From Alphaproteobacteria bacterium (GTDB lineage Bacteria; Pseudomonadota; Alphaproteobacteria; UBA8366; Aestuariispiraceae), in the NCBI GenBank assembly GCA_030065235.1, contig JASJDC010000002.1, positions 520,001 to 584,000 of the forward strand: a stretch of 64,000 bases of DNA, given 5' to 3'. The notes under the pieces were generated by a model that worked only from the letters and a program-made list of their open reading frames with translations, was not told the origin of the DNA and did not search any database. How positions within the stretch are numbered: the stretch's first letter is position 1; each line of letters opens with the position of its first letter. Position numbers and translations under genes: made by a program. Positions 35,827 through 44,539 of this stretch are shown in pieces.

Positions 35827-36363
35827 ATGTACGTTGAGCAATGGACCCAACGCGCCAATCGAGCGAAAAGAGCAGCGCATCAAGTATTGGCAAGCCATGG
35901 GAGTGCACCCTCCCGAATTGTTTCTCTGGAAGACCTCTCAAGTCATCTCTCTGGTTCGCCCGTGGATGTACAAGACTATTTCGGCGAAGCGATCCTGTGT
36001 TTAGAGCATGAACTCTACAGATCTGCGATAGTCTTGGCTTGGGCCGGGCATTTTCGCGTATTCGCAGAAGTCTGCTTTGAGGCCCATGGAGAAGAGATCA
36101 AGGTCGAACGACCGAAGTGGAAATTCGAGAACGTTACTGAGCTAACTGAGGCTGTCCCCGAGTCGCAGATTCTAGTTGTTGCCCGCGATGTAAAGTTCAT
36201 CTCAAAAACCAACCATCGAATTCTGGATGGGCAATTGTCTAGGCGAAACCAGTGCGCCCATCCGACAGTCTACAGGCCCAGTATGAATACCGCGCTTGGT
36301 TACGTTGATGAAATGATTAGACAAACTTTATCCTATCTGGCCAATCAACGAAACAAGACTTGA
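35827..36363 (+). CDS. HEPN-domain protein with intact R-x4-H motif
   Basis: This 178-residue, mostly helical protein has the first HEPN helix pair in YFGEAILCLEHELYRSAIVL. The catalytic-type motif RNQCAH (Arg140, Asn141, His145) is near the C-terminus, in the context SRRNQCAHPTVYRPS. HEPN proteins with R-x4-6-H are usually metal-independent RNases in toxin-antitoxin or abortive-infection systems. Codon use is AT-rich like its partner. The start ATG 35827 follows the upstream TAA after three bases. It could instead be a non-catalytic nucleic-acid-binding protein. Confidence 0.75.
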   Translation: MYVEQWTQRANRAKRAAHQVLASHGSAPSRIVSLEDLSSHLSGSPVDVQDYFGEAILCLEHELYRSAIVLAWAGHFRVFAEVCFEAHGEEIKVERPKWKFENVTELTEAVPESQILVVARDVKFISKTNHRILDGQLSRRNQCAHPTVYRPSMNTALGYVDEMIRQTLSYLANQRNKT

Positions 36364-36562
36364 ACACAGCCACAAAACGTGCCGGGATTGTTGATCACGG
36401 CAATGCCTATATAAGTAGGTCATGCCAGAATTTGCTAGGCGATTCGTCAAGGACATCTTGATAGTTCTTGACCTCTGCATTGAACGCCAAAGAGGAGACA
36501 AAGCTGACATTTCAGCGCAGGCTGTCCTTGGTCCGCTGGATGGCCTTGTGATAGAGCGGCGA

Positions 36563-36652
36563 TGGCGGAGAGAAGGGGATTCGAACCCCTGAGGGGCTTC
36601 CACCCCAACACGCTTTCCAGGCGTGCGCCTTAAACCGCTCGGCCATCTCTCC
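36563..36652 (-). tRNA. tRNA-Ser (anticodon GGA)
   Basis: The minus strand begins GGAGAGA (36652-36646) and pairs with TCTCTCC (36573-36567). The anticodon loop TGGAAAG gives anticodon GGA. A long variable arm (GGGGTGGAAGCCCC) and a perfect T-arm (GGTTCGAATCC) mark it as tRNA-Ser. CCA is encoded (36565-36563). Its 3' end faces the AT-rich islet, a classic insertion position. Confidence 0.97.
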
Positions 36653-36953
36653 ATACCGGACCGCCGCTTTTGAGACGCTTGGTTCAGACCAAGCCGCAAC
36701 CGGCGCGAATTCGCCGCAAACCCGCATCAATCAAGGACTTTCGCCTGGGCCTGCTGCAACGGCGGCGGACCCTAACCGAGCGGTCCTGGGAGATCAAGCG
36801 GCGGAGAACCGGCCGCCGCGAGAGCGGAACGCCCGCCTCCGGGCGGCAATTGACGGCGCGCTGGCGCGTGCTAGGGTTCCGGCCAATAGCGGGGCGGCGG
36901 CTTCCGGCGCCGGGTCCTGCGCCGTTCCGGTGACAAGAAAAAGTCCTGCAAGT
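36653..36953. other. Intergenic stretch between tRNA-Ser and a small membrane protein gene
   Basis: About 300 bases without a convincing gene. Two overlapping open frames here (36670-36933 plus, 36794-36994 minus) are Arg-, Pro- and Ala-rich and look like random GC-rich readthrough. The minus-strand one begins with a hydrophobic stretch but overlaps the start of the next gene. The promoter of the tRNA should lie just above 36652 on the minus strand. Confidence 0.5.
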
Positions 36954-37286
36954 ATGATAGTCGTGCGCGTGTTTGGGCGAGTCCTGATCGCCATCGCCTT
37001 GGCGCTATTGCTGCTGGGCCTGGCGCTCTGGCTGTCCGGCGCCGATATCGCGCAACCGGCAGGGCGGCTCTGGTTCGAGCTTCACTCGAACAGCCTCAAC
37101 GCCGCGCAAGTCATCATTCAGCGCCATCTGCATCTCCCCGGTTTCTGGGACGACGCCATTGTGCCGGGCCTGCTGCTGAGGCCGGCCTGGGAAAGCATCC
37201 TGTGGCTCTTTATCGGGTTTTTCGCCCTTGGCGGGATCCTGGCCTCGCTCGGCAAGGGGGAACGCAAGCGCCGGACCTTCCGGTAG
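36954..37286 (+). CDS. Small two-helix membrane protein of unknown function
   Basis: This 110-residue protein has two hydrophobic helices, about residues 5-28 (FGRVLIAIALALLLLGLALWL) and 78-97 (ILWLFIGFFALGGILASL). The polar segment between them (FELHSNSLNAAQVIIQRHLHLPGFWDDAIVPGLLLRP) is probably periplasmic, and the C-terminal tail is basic (GKGERKRRTFR). I recognise no family with certainty. Similar short proteins occur in other alphaproteobacteria. The start is ATG 36954; GTG 36930 would add eight residues. Confidence 0.68.
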   Translation: MIVVRVFGRVLIAIALALLLLGLALWLSGADIAQPAGRLWFELHSNSLNAAQVIIQRHLHLPGFWDDAIVPGLLLRPAWESILWLFIGFFALGGILASLGKGERKRRTFR

Positions 37287-37331
37287 CGTATCGACCGCAA
37301 ATCGCGCCCGCGCCACCGGCGCTGACTGATA

Positions 37332-38000
37332 TCAGAAATCCAGGTCGGCGTAGGCCTTCGGCGGCGGCGCGCCGGAGATGCGGTCCGCCAGGATCGACCG
37401 GAAACAGGGGCGCGACTTCATCCGCGCATACCAGTCCTTAGCGCCGGGATGCTCTTCCCACGGCACGTCGCCGAGATAATCGACACAGGACAGATGCGCG
37501 GCGGCGGTCAGGTCCGCCAGACTGAGATCCTCGCCGGCGAGCCAGCTGCGCCGGTCGACAAGCCATTCGATATAGCCAAGATGGGTGTGGATGTTGCGGC
37601 TGCCGGCGTGGATGGCCCGGCTGTTCGGCTCGCCCCGGCCGAGGAACCGCTTCATGATCTTCTCATCGACCAGATTGGCCGTCACTTCGTCGTTGAATTT
37701 ACGGTCGAACCAGTCGGTCAGACGGCGCACCTCGGCGCGCGCGACCGCACCCTGGCCGATCAGCGGCGTCTCGCCATACATTTCGTCGAGATATTCGCAG
37801 ATCGGCTGAGAACCGCAGATGCGCGTGCCGTCCTCATCGATCAGGACCGGCACCTCGCCGGTCGGGTTAAGCGCCAGGAATGTCTCGTCACGCTCCCAGA
37901 TCTTCTGAACCTTAAGATCGAATTCCAGCTTCTTCTCGCCGAGCACCAGGCGCACCTTGCGGCAATAGGGCGAGAGCCAGAGATGGTAGAGCAACAGCAT
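37332..38000 (-). CDS. Glutathione S-transferase family protein
   Basis: This 222-residue protein has an N-terminal thioredoxin-like domain beginning LYHLWLSPYCRKVRLVLGEK. The glutathione-binding cis-Pro region NPTGEVPVLIDEDG and SQPICEYLDE follow, then an all-helical C-terminal domain (GEDLSLADLTAAAHLSCVDYLG). These match the GST superfamily; the SPYCR motif suggests a Ser/Cys-type or beta-like enzyme. The start ATG 38000 gives normal length. It lies downstream of gltB on the same strand, 147 bases away. The substrate is unknown. Confidence 0.9.
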   Translation of the reverse strand: MLLLYHLWLSPYCRKVRLVLGEKKLEFDLKVQKIWERDETFLALNPTGEVPVLIDEDGTRICGSQPICEYLDEMYGETPLIGQGAVARAEVRRLTDWFDRKFNDEVTANLVDEKIMKRFLGRGEPNSRAIHAGSRNIHTHLGYIEWLVDRRSWLAGEDLSLADLTAAAHLSCVDYLGDVPWEEHPGAKDWYARMKSRPCFRSILADRISGAPPPKAYADLDF

Positions 38001-38147
38001 GCGACGCGCGACGGGCCTGTTGATGGGAAGCGGAGGCGTCGCGCAAAACGACGCCTCGACCCCTATAGACTCGTCCCGCCCGGACGGCAATTGCCCCAAC
38101 ACAGACCGGCGACGCCGCCCGCCGCAAAGCCCCGCAGGGCGGCGCGA

Positions 38148-41100
38148 TTACTCCGCGGGAGTCGCCGCCGCCTGCGCGCCATTCAGCGTCAGTGGATGCG
38201 CGAGTTTCGGCACGATTTCGTGCGGCACAATGTGCCAGAACCGCTCGCGCGTTCGGGACCAGTCGGACAACAGCGCGTCGGCCCAAGTCGAATGGGTCTC
38301 ACGATAATGCGCTTCAATATGCTCGCGGCAGACATCGGCCCAATGATCGGTGACCAACCGATGGACCGAAACGGCCTCCGGGTTCAGCCGGTGCATGAAG
38401 TCGTCATCCCGGTCATAGACGAAGGCCATGCCGCCGGTCATGCCGGCCGCGAAATTATCGCCGACCGAGCCGAGGATCACGGCGACGCCGCCGGTCATAT
38501 ATTCGCAGCCGTTCGAGCCGCAGCCCTCAATCACCGTCACTGCGCCGGAATTCCGCACGGCGAACCGCTCGCCCGCGCGCCCCGCCGCATAGAGCGAGCC
38601 GCCGGTCGCGCCATAGAGCACCGTGTTGCCGATAATGGTATTGTCCTGACTGGCGAGCGGGCTGACCGTGATCGGGCGCAGGACGATATCGCCGCCCGAC
38701 AGGCCCTTGCCGACATAATCGTTGGCGTCGCCGAGGACTTCGAGCTTGAGCCCCTGCACCGCGAAGGCGCCCAGCGACTGCCCGGCCGAACCGCGCATGC
38801 GGACATGGATATGGCCCGGCGCCAGACCTTTCATCCCGAACTGGCGGGTGATCTTCGAGCTGAGCTTGGTGCCGATGGCCCGGTAGGTGTTCCGCACATT
38901 GTATTGCAATTGCATCTTCTCGCCGTCGCGGAAGAGCGCCTCAGCATCGTCGATCATCTTCGCATCGAGCGTTTCCGGCACCTCGTTCCGGCCCTGAAGC
39001 GTGCAATAGGCCGGACGACCGCCGGTGTCAGCGCGGACCAGAAGCGGGTTCAGATCGAGATCGTCGAGATGCTCCGCCCCTCGGCTGACCTGGGCCAGAA
39101 GGTCGGTCCGTCCGATCACTTCCTGCAAGGTGCGCACGCCGAGCCGGGCCAGGATCTCACGGACCTCCTCGGCGACGAAGCTAAACAGGTTCACGACCTT
39201 TTCCGGCGTGCCGCTGAACCGGTCGATCAGGCTTTGATCCTGGGTGCAGACCCCGACCGGGCAGGTGTTCGAATGGCACTGCCGGACCATGATGCAGCCC
39301 ATGGCGATCAGGCTGGCGGTGCCCAGGCCGAACTCCTCGGCGCCCAACATCGCCGCCATCACCACGTCGCGTCCGGTGCGGATGCCGCCGTCGGCGCGCA
39401 GCCGAACCCGATGACGCAGACCGTTCAGCGACAGAACCTGATGCGCTTCCGACAGGCCCATTTCCCAGGGCAGGCCGGCGTATTTGATCGAGGTTTGCGG
39501 GCTGGCCCCGGTGCCGCCGGAATGGCCGCTGATCAGGATCACATCCGCATGGGCCTTGGCCACACCGGCGGCGATGGTGCCGATGCCGGCGCGCGCGACC
39601 AGCTTGACGCAGACCTTCGCCTCGGGATTGATCTGTTTCAGATCGTAGATCAGCTGCGCCAGATCCTCGATCGAATAGATATCATGATGCGGCGGCGGGC
39701 TGATCAGCGTCACGCCCTCGGTCGAGTTGCGCAGCTTGGCGATCAGTTTCGAGACCTTGAAACCGGGCAGTTGGCCGCCTTCGCCCGGCTTGGCGCCCTG
39801 CGCCATCTTGATCTCGATTTCCTTGCAATTGTTCAGATATTCCGCCGTCACGCCGAAGCGGCCGCTGGCCACCTGCTTGATCGCACTGGACGCGTTATCG
39901 CCGTTCGCGCGCGGCTTATAGCGTTCCGGATCCTCGCCGCCTTCGCCGGAATCAGAGCGCGCGCCGATCCGGTTCATGGCGATCGACAGGGTTTCGTGCG
40001 CGATCGGAGACAGCGCGCCGAGCGAGATCCCGGGCGCAACCAGACGTTTGCGAATCTCGGTGATCGATTCCACCTCGTCCACCGGGGCCGGCTCGCCGTC
40101 ATAGTGGAAATCGATGAGATCGCGCAGGGTCACCGGATGGCGCGTCCGAATGCCTTCCGCATAGCGCTTGTAGATCGAATAGCTGTCGCTGGCGACGGCG
40201 GTCTGCAGCGTATGGATCAACTCGCCTTCCCAGGCATGCGCCTCGCCCCCGCGGCGATAGCGATAGAAACCGCCGACGGGCAGGGCGACGAAATCCTCGG
40301 AATAGCCGCGCTGATGCTGCTGGAAGACCTGGCGCTGAAGACCAGTCAGTCCGATCCCGGAAATCCGCGAGGGCAGGCCTGGGAAGAACTCCGCCACAAG
40401 GCTGCGCGACAGGCCGACCGCTTCGAAATTATAACCGCCGCGATAGGAACTGATGATTGAGATGCCCATCTTGGACATGATCTTCAGCAGCCCGTCGCCC
40501 ACCGCCTTGCGGTAGCGCGCCAGCGCCGTTTCCAAATCCATCTCGCCAAACAGGCCTCGGCGATGCCGATCCGCAATGGCGTTCTCGGTCATATAAGCGT
40601 TCACGCAGGTTGCGCCGACGCCGATCAGGACGGCGTAGTAATGCACATCGAGGCATTCGCCGCTCTGCACTCCGATCGAGGCGAAGGTGCGCAACTGAGA
40701 ATTCACCAGATGCGTATGCACCGCGCCGGCGGCCAGGATCATCGGGATGGCGCTGCGGCCAGTCCCCATATTCTGGTCGCTCAGCGCAATATGCACGGCC
40801 CCGCCGCGCACCGCGTCTTCGGCCTCGCGCTGGATGCGGTGAATATTGTCGCGCAGCGCCTGGGCGTCGTCGACGGCCTCGAAGGTGCAATCGATCCGCG
40901 CCGCCTGATCGCCGAAGCACGCCAGAACCCGCGCATATTCGGCGTTGGATAGGACGGGACTGTCGAGCTCGATGATGCGCAATTGGCTGGCGTCCTGGTC
41001 GAGGATATTGCCGAGATTGCTCAGCCGCGTCTTCAGGCTCATCACCGATCGTTCGCGCAAGGAATCGATCGGCGGATTGGTGACCTGACTGAAATTCTGC

Positions 41101-42713
41101 CGGAAGAAATGGTGCAAGCCGCGATATTGGTCCGACAGCACAGCCAACGGCGTGTCGTCGCCCATCGAGCCGGTCGCTTCCTTGCCGGTCTCCGACATCG
41201 GCTGCAAGATCAGCTCCAACTCCTCCAACGACCAGCCGAAGGCGACCATGCGGCGGCGCAATTCATCCCGGTCCAGCGTGGTGCGTTCCAAATGCGCCTG
41301 TGCTTCCGGCGCGGAGGCCGGCGGCAGATGTTGGGTCGTGGTGATATTCTTGACCCAATCGCCGAAAGGCTCCTTGCCGGCGACATAGTCCTTCAGTTCT
41401 TTGTCATGGAACAGCCGGCCGTTCTTGAGATCGACGCCGATCATCTGGCCCGGTCCGATCCGGCCCTTCTCGACCACGGTCTTCTCGTCGACCTTGACCA
41501 TGCCGACTTCGGAGCCGACGACCAAGAGGCCGTCATCCGTCACCACATAGCGCATCGGACGCAAGCCGTTCCGGTCCAGCCCGGCGAGCGCCCAGCGGCC
41601 GCCATAGCCGCAGATTGCTGCGGGACCATCCCAAGGCTCCATGACGCCATTCGCGTATTTGTAAAAGTCCCGGTGGTTCTCAGGCACCGTATCGGACTGT
41701 TCCCAGGCTTCGGGAATCAACAGCGACTTCACCTCCGGTAGATCGCGCTTAGTCCGGACCATGGTCTCGAAAACCGCATCCAGCGCCGCTGAATCGGAGC
41801 TGCCAGGCTGTACGATCGGTTTGATGTCCTCGACATCGGGCCCCAGGATCGGATCGTCGAACCGTGTCTCGTGGCTGCGCATCCAATTCACATTGCCGAG
41901 CAGCGTGTTGATCTCGCCATTGTGGGCCAGCACCCGGAAAGGTTGCGCCAAGGGCCAAGCCGGGAAGGTGTTGGTCGAATAGCGCTGGTGATAGATCGCG
42001 AAATTGCTGACGAACAGCTCGTCGAGCAGGTCTGGATAGAAAGCGGTCAACTGCTCCGCCAGGAACAGGCCCTTGTAGATGATCGAGCGGCAGGACAGGG
42101 AGCAGATATAAGCGCCCTGCACGTTCTCGCGCAGGATCGCCTTTTCGATGCGGCGACGGATCACAAATAGGTCGGTCTCGAACATCGAGTCGCTGACATC
42201 GCGCGCGTTCTCGACCATGATCTGCTCGATCTCAGGCCGCGTCGCGTTGGCCTTCTCGCCGATGACGGCGACATCGACCGGCACCTGCCGCCAGCCATAG
42301 ATCCGGTGGCCCCGACGCAGAATTTCAGTTTCGACGATCTGACGCACGCGCTCCTGCGCCGCCAGATCGGTGCGCGGCAGGAAGACCATCCCGACCGCGA
42401 GCAGACCCTCGCCCGGCTCGTGACCGGTGCGCCGGACATGACGCTTGAAGAATTCTTGCGGGATCTGGACATGGATGCCGGCCCCGTCGCCGGTCTTGCC
42501 GTCCGCATCCACCGCCCCGCGGTGCCAGAGCGCTTTCAGGGCTTGGACTCCAGCCTCGACCACGTCCCGGCGCGGCGAGCCGTCGATCGAGGCGACAAGG
42601 CCGACGCCGCAGGCGCTGGTCTCTTGTTCGGGCAGATACATGCCGTCGCGCGCCAATTTCTCCGCGTTCCGGCGATAGGTCTCGGTCCAGGCGTCCATTC
42701 TGTTTTCGCTCAT
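38148..42713 (-). CDS. gltB: Glutamate synthase (NADPH) large subunit
   Basis: This enzyme of 1521 residues makes two glutamates from glutamine and 2-oxoglutarate in ammonium assimilation. A 34-residue propeptide ends before Cys35 (ETSACGVG), the N-terminal nucleophile of the glutaminase domain. The FMN-binding synthase domain contains SGHSGGTGASPQTSIKYAGLPWEMGL. The iron-sulfur cysteines are in CIMVRQCHSNTCPVGVCTQD. The C-terminal GXGXG beta-helix carries repeats around GSNGCEYMTGG. ATG 42713 lies 13 bases after the gltD stop, so the operon order is gltD-gltB. It is probably under nitrogen control, but no NtrC site was confirmed. Confidence 0.97.
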   Translation of the reverse strand: MSENRMDAWTETYRRNAEKLARDGMYLPEQETSACGVGLVASIDGSPRRDVVEAGVQALKALWHRGAVDADGKTGDGAGIHVQIPQEFFKRHVRRTGHEPGEGLLAVGMVFLPRTDLAAQERVRQIVETEILRRGHRIYGWRQVPVDVAVIGEKANATRPEIEQIMVENARDVSDSMFETDLFVIRRRIEKAILRENVQGAYICSLSCRSIIYKGLFLAEQLTAFYPDLLDELFVSNFAIYHQRYSTNTFPAWPLAQPFRVLAHNGEINTLLGNVNWMRSHETRFDDPILGPDVEDIKPIVQPGSSDSAALDAVFETMVRTKRDLPEVKSLLIPEAWEQSDTVPENHRDFYKYANGVMEPWDGPAAICGYGGRWALAGLDRNGLRPMRYVVTDDGLLVVGSEVGMVKVDEKTVVEKGRIGPGQMIGVDLKNGRLFHDKELKDYVAGKEPFGDWVKNITTTQHLPPASAPEAQAHLERTTLDRDELRRRMVAFGWSLEELELILQPMSETGKEATGSMGDDTPLAVLSDQYRGLHHFFRQNFSQVTNPPIDSLRERSVMSLKTRLSNLGNILDQDASQLRIIELDSPVLSNAEYARVLACFGDQAARIDCTFEAVDDAQALRDNIHRIQREAEDAVRGGAVHIALSDQNMGTGRSAIPMILAAGAVHTHLVNSQLRTFASIGVQSGECLDVHYYAVLIGVGATCVNAYMTENAIADRHRRGLFGEMDLETALARYRKAVGDGLLKIMSKMGISIISSYRGGYNFEAVGLSRSLVAEFFPGLPSRISGIGLTGLQRQVFQQHQRGYSEDFVALPVGGFYRYRRGGEAHAWEGELIHTLQTAVASDSYSIYKRYAEGIRTRHPVTLRDLIDFHYDGEPAPVDEVESITEIRKRLVAPGISLGALSPIAHETLSIAMNRIGARSDSGEGGEDPERYKPRANGDNASSAIKQVASGRFGVTAEYLNNCKEIEIKMAQGAKPGEGGQLPGFKVSKLIAKLRNSTEGVTLISPPPHHDIYSIEDLAQLIYDLKQINPEAKVCVKLVARAGIGTIAAGVAKAHADVILISGHSGGTGASPQTSIKYAGLPWEMGLSEAHQVLSLNGLRHRVRLRADGGIRTGRDVVMAAMLGAEEFGLGTASLIAMGCIMVRQCHSNTCPVGVCTQDQSLIDRFSGTPEKVVNLFSFVAEEVREILARLGVRTLQEVIGRTDLLAQVSRGAEHLDDLDLNPLLVRADTGGRPAYCTLQGRNEVPETLDAKMIDDAEALFRDGEKMQLQYNVRNTYRAIGTKLSSKITRQFGMKGLAPGHIHVRMRGSAGQSLGAFAVQGLKLEVLGDANDYVGKGLSGGDIVLRPITVSPLASQDNTIIGNTVLYGATGGSLYAAGRAGERFAVRNSGAVTVIEGCGSNGCEYMTGGVAVILGSVGDNFAAGMTGGMAFVYDRDDDFMHRLNPEAVSVHRLVTDHWADVCREHIEAHYRETHSTWADALLSDWSRTRERFWHIVPHEIVPKLAHPLTLNGAQAAATPAE

Positions 42714-42726
42714 GTCGATTCGCCTC

Positions 42727-44166
42727 CTATTCGGCGGCGGCCTGGACGGCCTTATCCTGGATGTAGGTGTGGATCGCGTCGGCGGCGTCGCGCCCATCGC
42801 GGATCGCCCAGACCACGAGGCTGGCGCCGCGCACGATGTCGCCGGCGGCGAAGACGCCCTCCATTTCCGTCATCTGGGTCTTGTGATCGACCCGGATCGT
42901 GCCCCAGCGTGTCACCGGCAATTGCTTCTGTCCGAACAGGGTCGGCAGGTCTTCCGGATCGAACCCGAGCGCCAGGATCGCAATGTCGCAGGCGTGATTC
43001 TCGGCGCTGCCTTCGACCGGGGTCGGGGTGCGCCGTCCGGTCGCGTCCGGCCGGCCCAGACGCATCTGATGGGCGCGCACCGCCGTCACCGCCTCGTCGC
43101 CGATGAAGGCCTCCGGCGCGGTCAGCCAGATGAACTGAACCCCTTCCTCTTCGGCGTTCTGAACCTCGCGCTGCGAGCCCGGCATGTTCACCCGGTCGCG
43201 GCGATAGAGGCATTTCACCGACTTGGCGCCCTGACGCACCGCCGTCCGCACGCAATCCATCGCCGTGTCGCCGCCGCCGATCACGACGATATCCTTGCCC
43301 TGCGCGTCCAGCGTGCCGTCATCGAACTCAGGCACATCGTCGCCCAGGCCCTTGCGGTTGCTGGCGGTGAGATAGGTCATGGCCGGGATGACGTTTCGCA
43401 GCCCGCGCCCCGGCGCCGCCAGTTCGCGCGCCTTGTAGACCCCGGTCGCGATCAGCACCGCGTCGTGCTTGGCGCGCAAATCATCGAATGTGACATCCTC
43501 GCCGATGGCGACGCCGAGATGAAACTGAACGCCGCTTTGCTCCAGCCATTCGGTTCGGCGCAGCACCACCTCTTTCTCAAGCTTGAAGTTCGGAATGCCG
43601 TAGATCATCAAACCGCCGACCCGGTCGTAGCGGTCATAGACATGCACCTGATGCCCTTTGCGGCGCAGCTTTTCCGCCGCCGCCAGGCCGCCCGGCCCGG
43701 CCCCGATCACCGCGACGGACGTGTCGCGTTCGACCGGCGGCACGATGGGTGTGATCCAGCCTTCCTCCCAAGCGGTGTCGGTGATGTATTTCTCGACCGA
43801 CCCGATGGTGACCGCGCCGTGGCCCGATTGCTCGATCACGCAATTGCCTTCGCACAGCCGGTCCTGAGGACAGATCCGGCCGCAGATTTCCGGGAAGGTG
43901 TTGGTTTCGTTCGAGACCTCATAGGCCTCTTCCAACCGTCCCTCGGCGGTCAGTAACAGCCAGTCGGGGATGTTGTTATGCAGCGGACAGTGGATCTGGC
44001 AGAAAGGCACGCCGCATTGCGAGCAGCGGCCGGCCTGATCGCCGGCCGCGTCCGGCAAATAGCGGTCGTAGATTTCCTGAAAATCCGACCGGCGCGCCTC
44101 GATATCCCGCTTCGAGGGCGTTTCCTGCTCCAAATCGACGAATTTCAGCATTGCGTCGGTCGTCAC
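42727..44166 (-). CDS. gltD: Glutamate synthase (NADPH) small subunit
   Basis: This 479-residue flavoprotein passes electrons from NADPH to the large subunit. The N-terminal domain has the cysteine sets CSQCGVPFCQIHCPLHNN and CGRICPQDRLCEGNC. Two Rossmann folds follow: GAGPGGLAAAEKLRRKGHQVHVYD for FAD and GGGDTAMDC for NADPH. The C-terminal GD motif GVFAAGDIVRGASLVVWAI is complete. It is the first gene of the gltD-gltB operon. It shares its upstream region with the divergent uppP gene, 373 bases apart. Confidence 0.97.
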   Translation of the reverse strand: MTTDAMLKFVDLEQETPSKRDIEARRSDFQEIYDRYLPDAAGDQAGRCSQCGVPFCQIHCPLHNNIPDWLLLTAEGRLEEAYEVSNETNTFPEICGRICPQDRLCEGNCVIEQSGHGAVTIGSVEKYITDTAWEEGWITPIVPPVERDTSVAVIGAGPGGLAAAEKLRRKGHQVHVYDRYDRVGGLMIYGIPNFKLEKEVVLRRTEWLEQSGVQFHLGVAIGEDVTFDDLRAKHDAVLIATGVYKARELAAPGRGLRNVIPAMTYLTASNRKGLGDDVPEFDDGTLDAQGKDIVVIGGGDTAMDCVRTAVRQGAKSVKCLYRRDRVNMPGSQREVQNAEEEGVQFIWLTAPEAFIGDEAVTAVRAHQMRLGRPDATGRRTPTPVEGSAENHACDIAILALGFDPEDLPTLFGQKQLPVTRWGTIRVDHKTQMTEMEGVFAAGDIVRGASLVVWAIRDGRDAADAIHTYIQDKAVQAAAE

Positions 44167-44321
44167 CGAACCGCCCTCCGTAGCCAGTTTTGACGAGGTC
44201 GCGCCATCGTGCGCGTTTCCACCCCCAATCCCACGTCGCCCGGGCGATTATGAGGCTCGCCGTTTCTGCGGGAGGCGTTCTATACACAGCCCAGCGCAGC
44301 CTTGCCAGTGAAAAAACCATG

Positions 44322-44347
44322 AAAGGTCAATAAGTGCGACCTTTTTT
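44322..44347. repeat. Inverted repeat with T-run in the gltD-uppP intergenic region
   Basis: AAAGGTC (44322-44328) pairs with GACCTTT (44338-44344), with a nine-base loop and further T residues to 44347. GGTC/GACC half-sites recur close by. It could be a weak terminator on the plus strand or an operator for one of the two divergent genes. The rest of 44167-44539 shows no gene. Confidence 0.4.
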
Positions 44348-44539
44348 CGACCTTCTAGCGCCGCGCTCAGCGCCGGCGAAGCCAAACCAATGCGGCGCCG
44401 CACAATTTAGTCGCATTTTCGTACTATTTGCCGTTTGCGCCAGCGACAAGGAAATTTGGCGCCAGCAGCGACTCAGGCGAGACTAAGACACTCGCATTCG
44501 ATTGCAGCGCCTCGTGCGCCGCCGCCTTCTGGATTCCGC

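Noticed and set aside
36328-36699. 123-codon minus-strand frame across tRNA-Ser
   Set aside because: It runs through the whole tRNA gene and overlaps the HEPN gene end.
36670-36933. 87-codon plus-strand frame after tRNA-Ser
   Set aside because: The product is low-complexity Arg/Pro-rich, with no ribosome binding site or domain.
37449-40460. 1003-codon plus-strand open frame antisense to the GST gene and gltB
   Set aside because: Both minus-strand genes are unambiguous; the antisense frame is rich in Arg, His and Asp and is a by-product of GC-rich codon bias.
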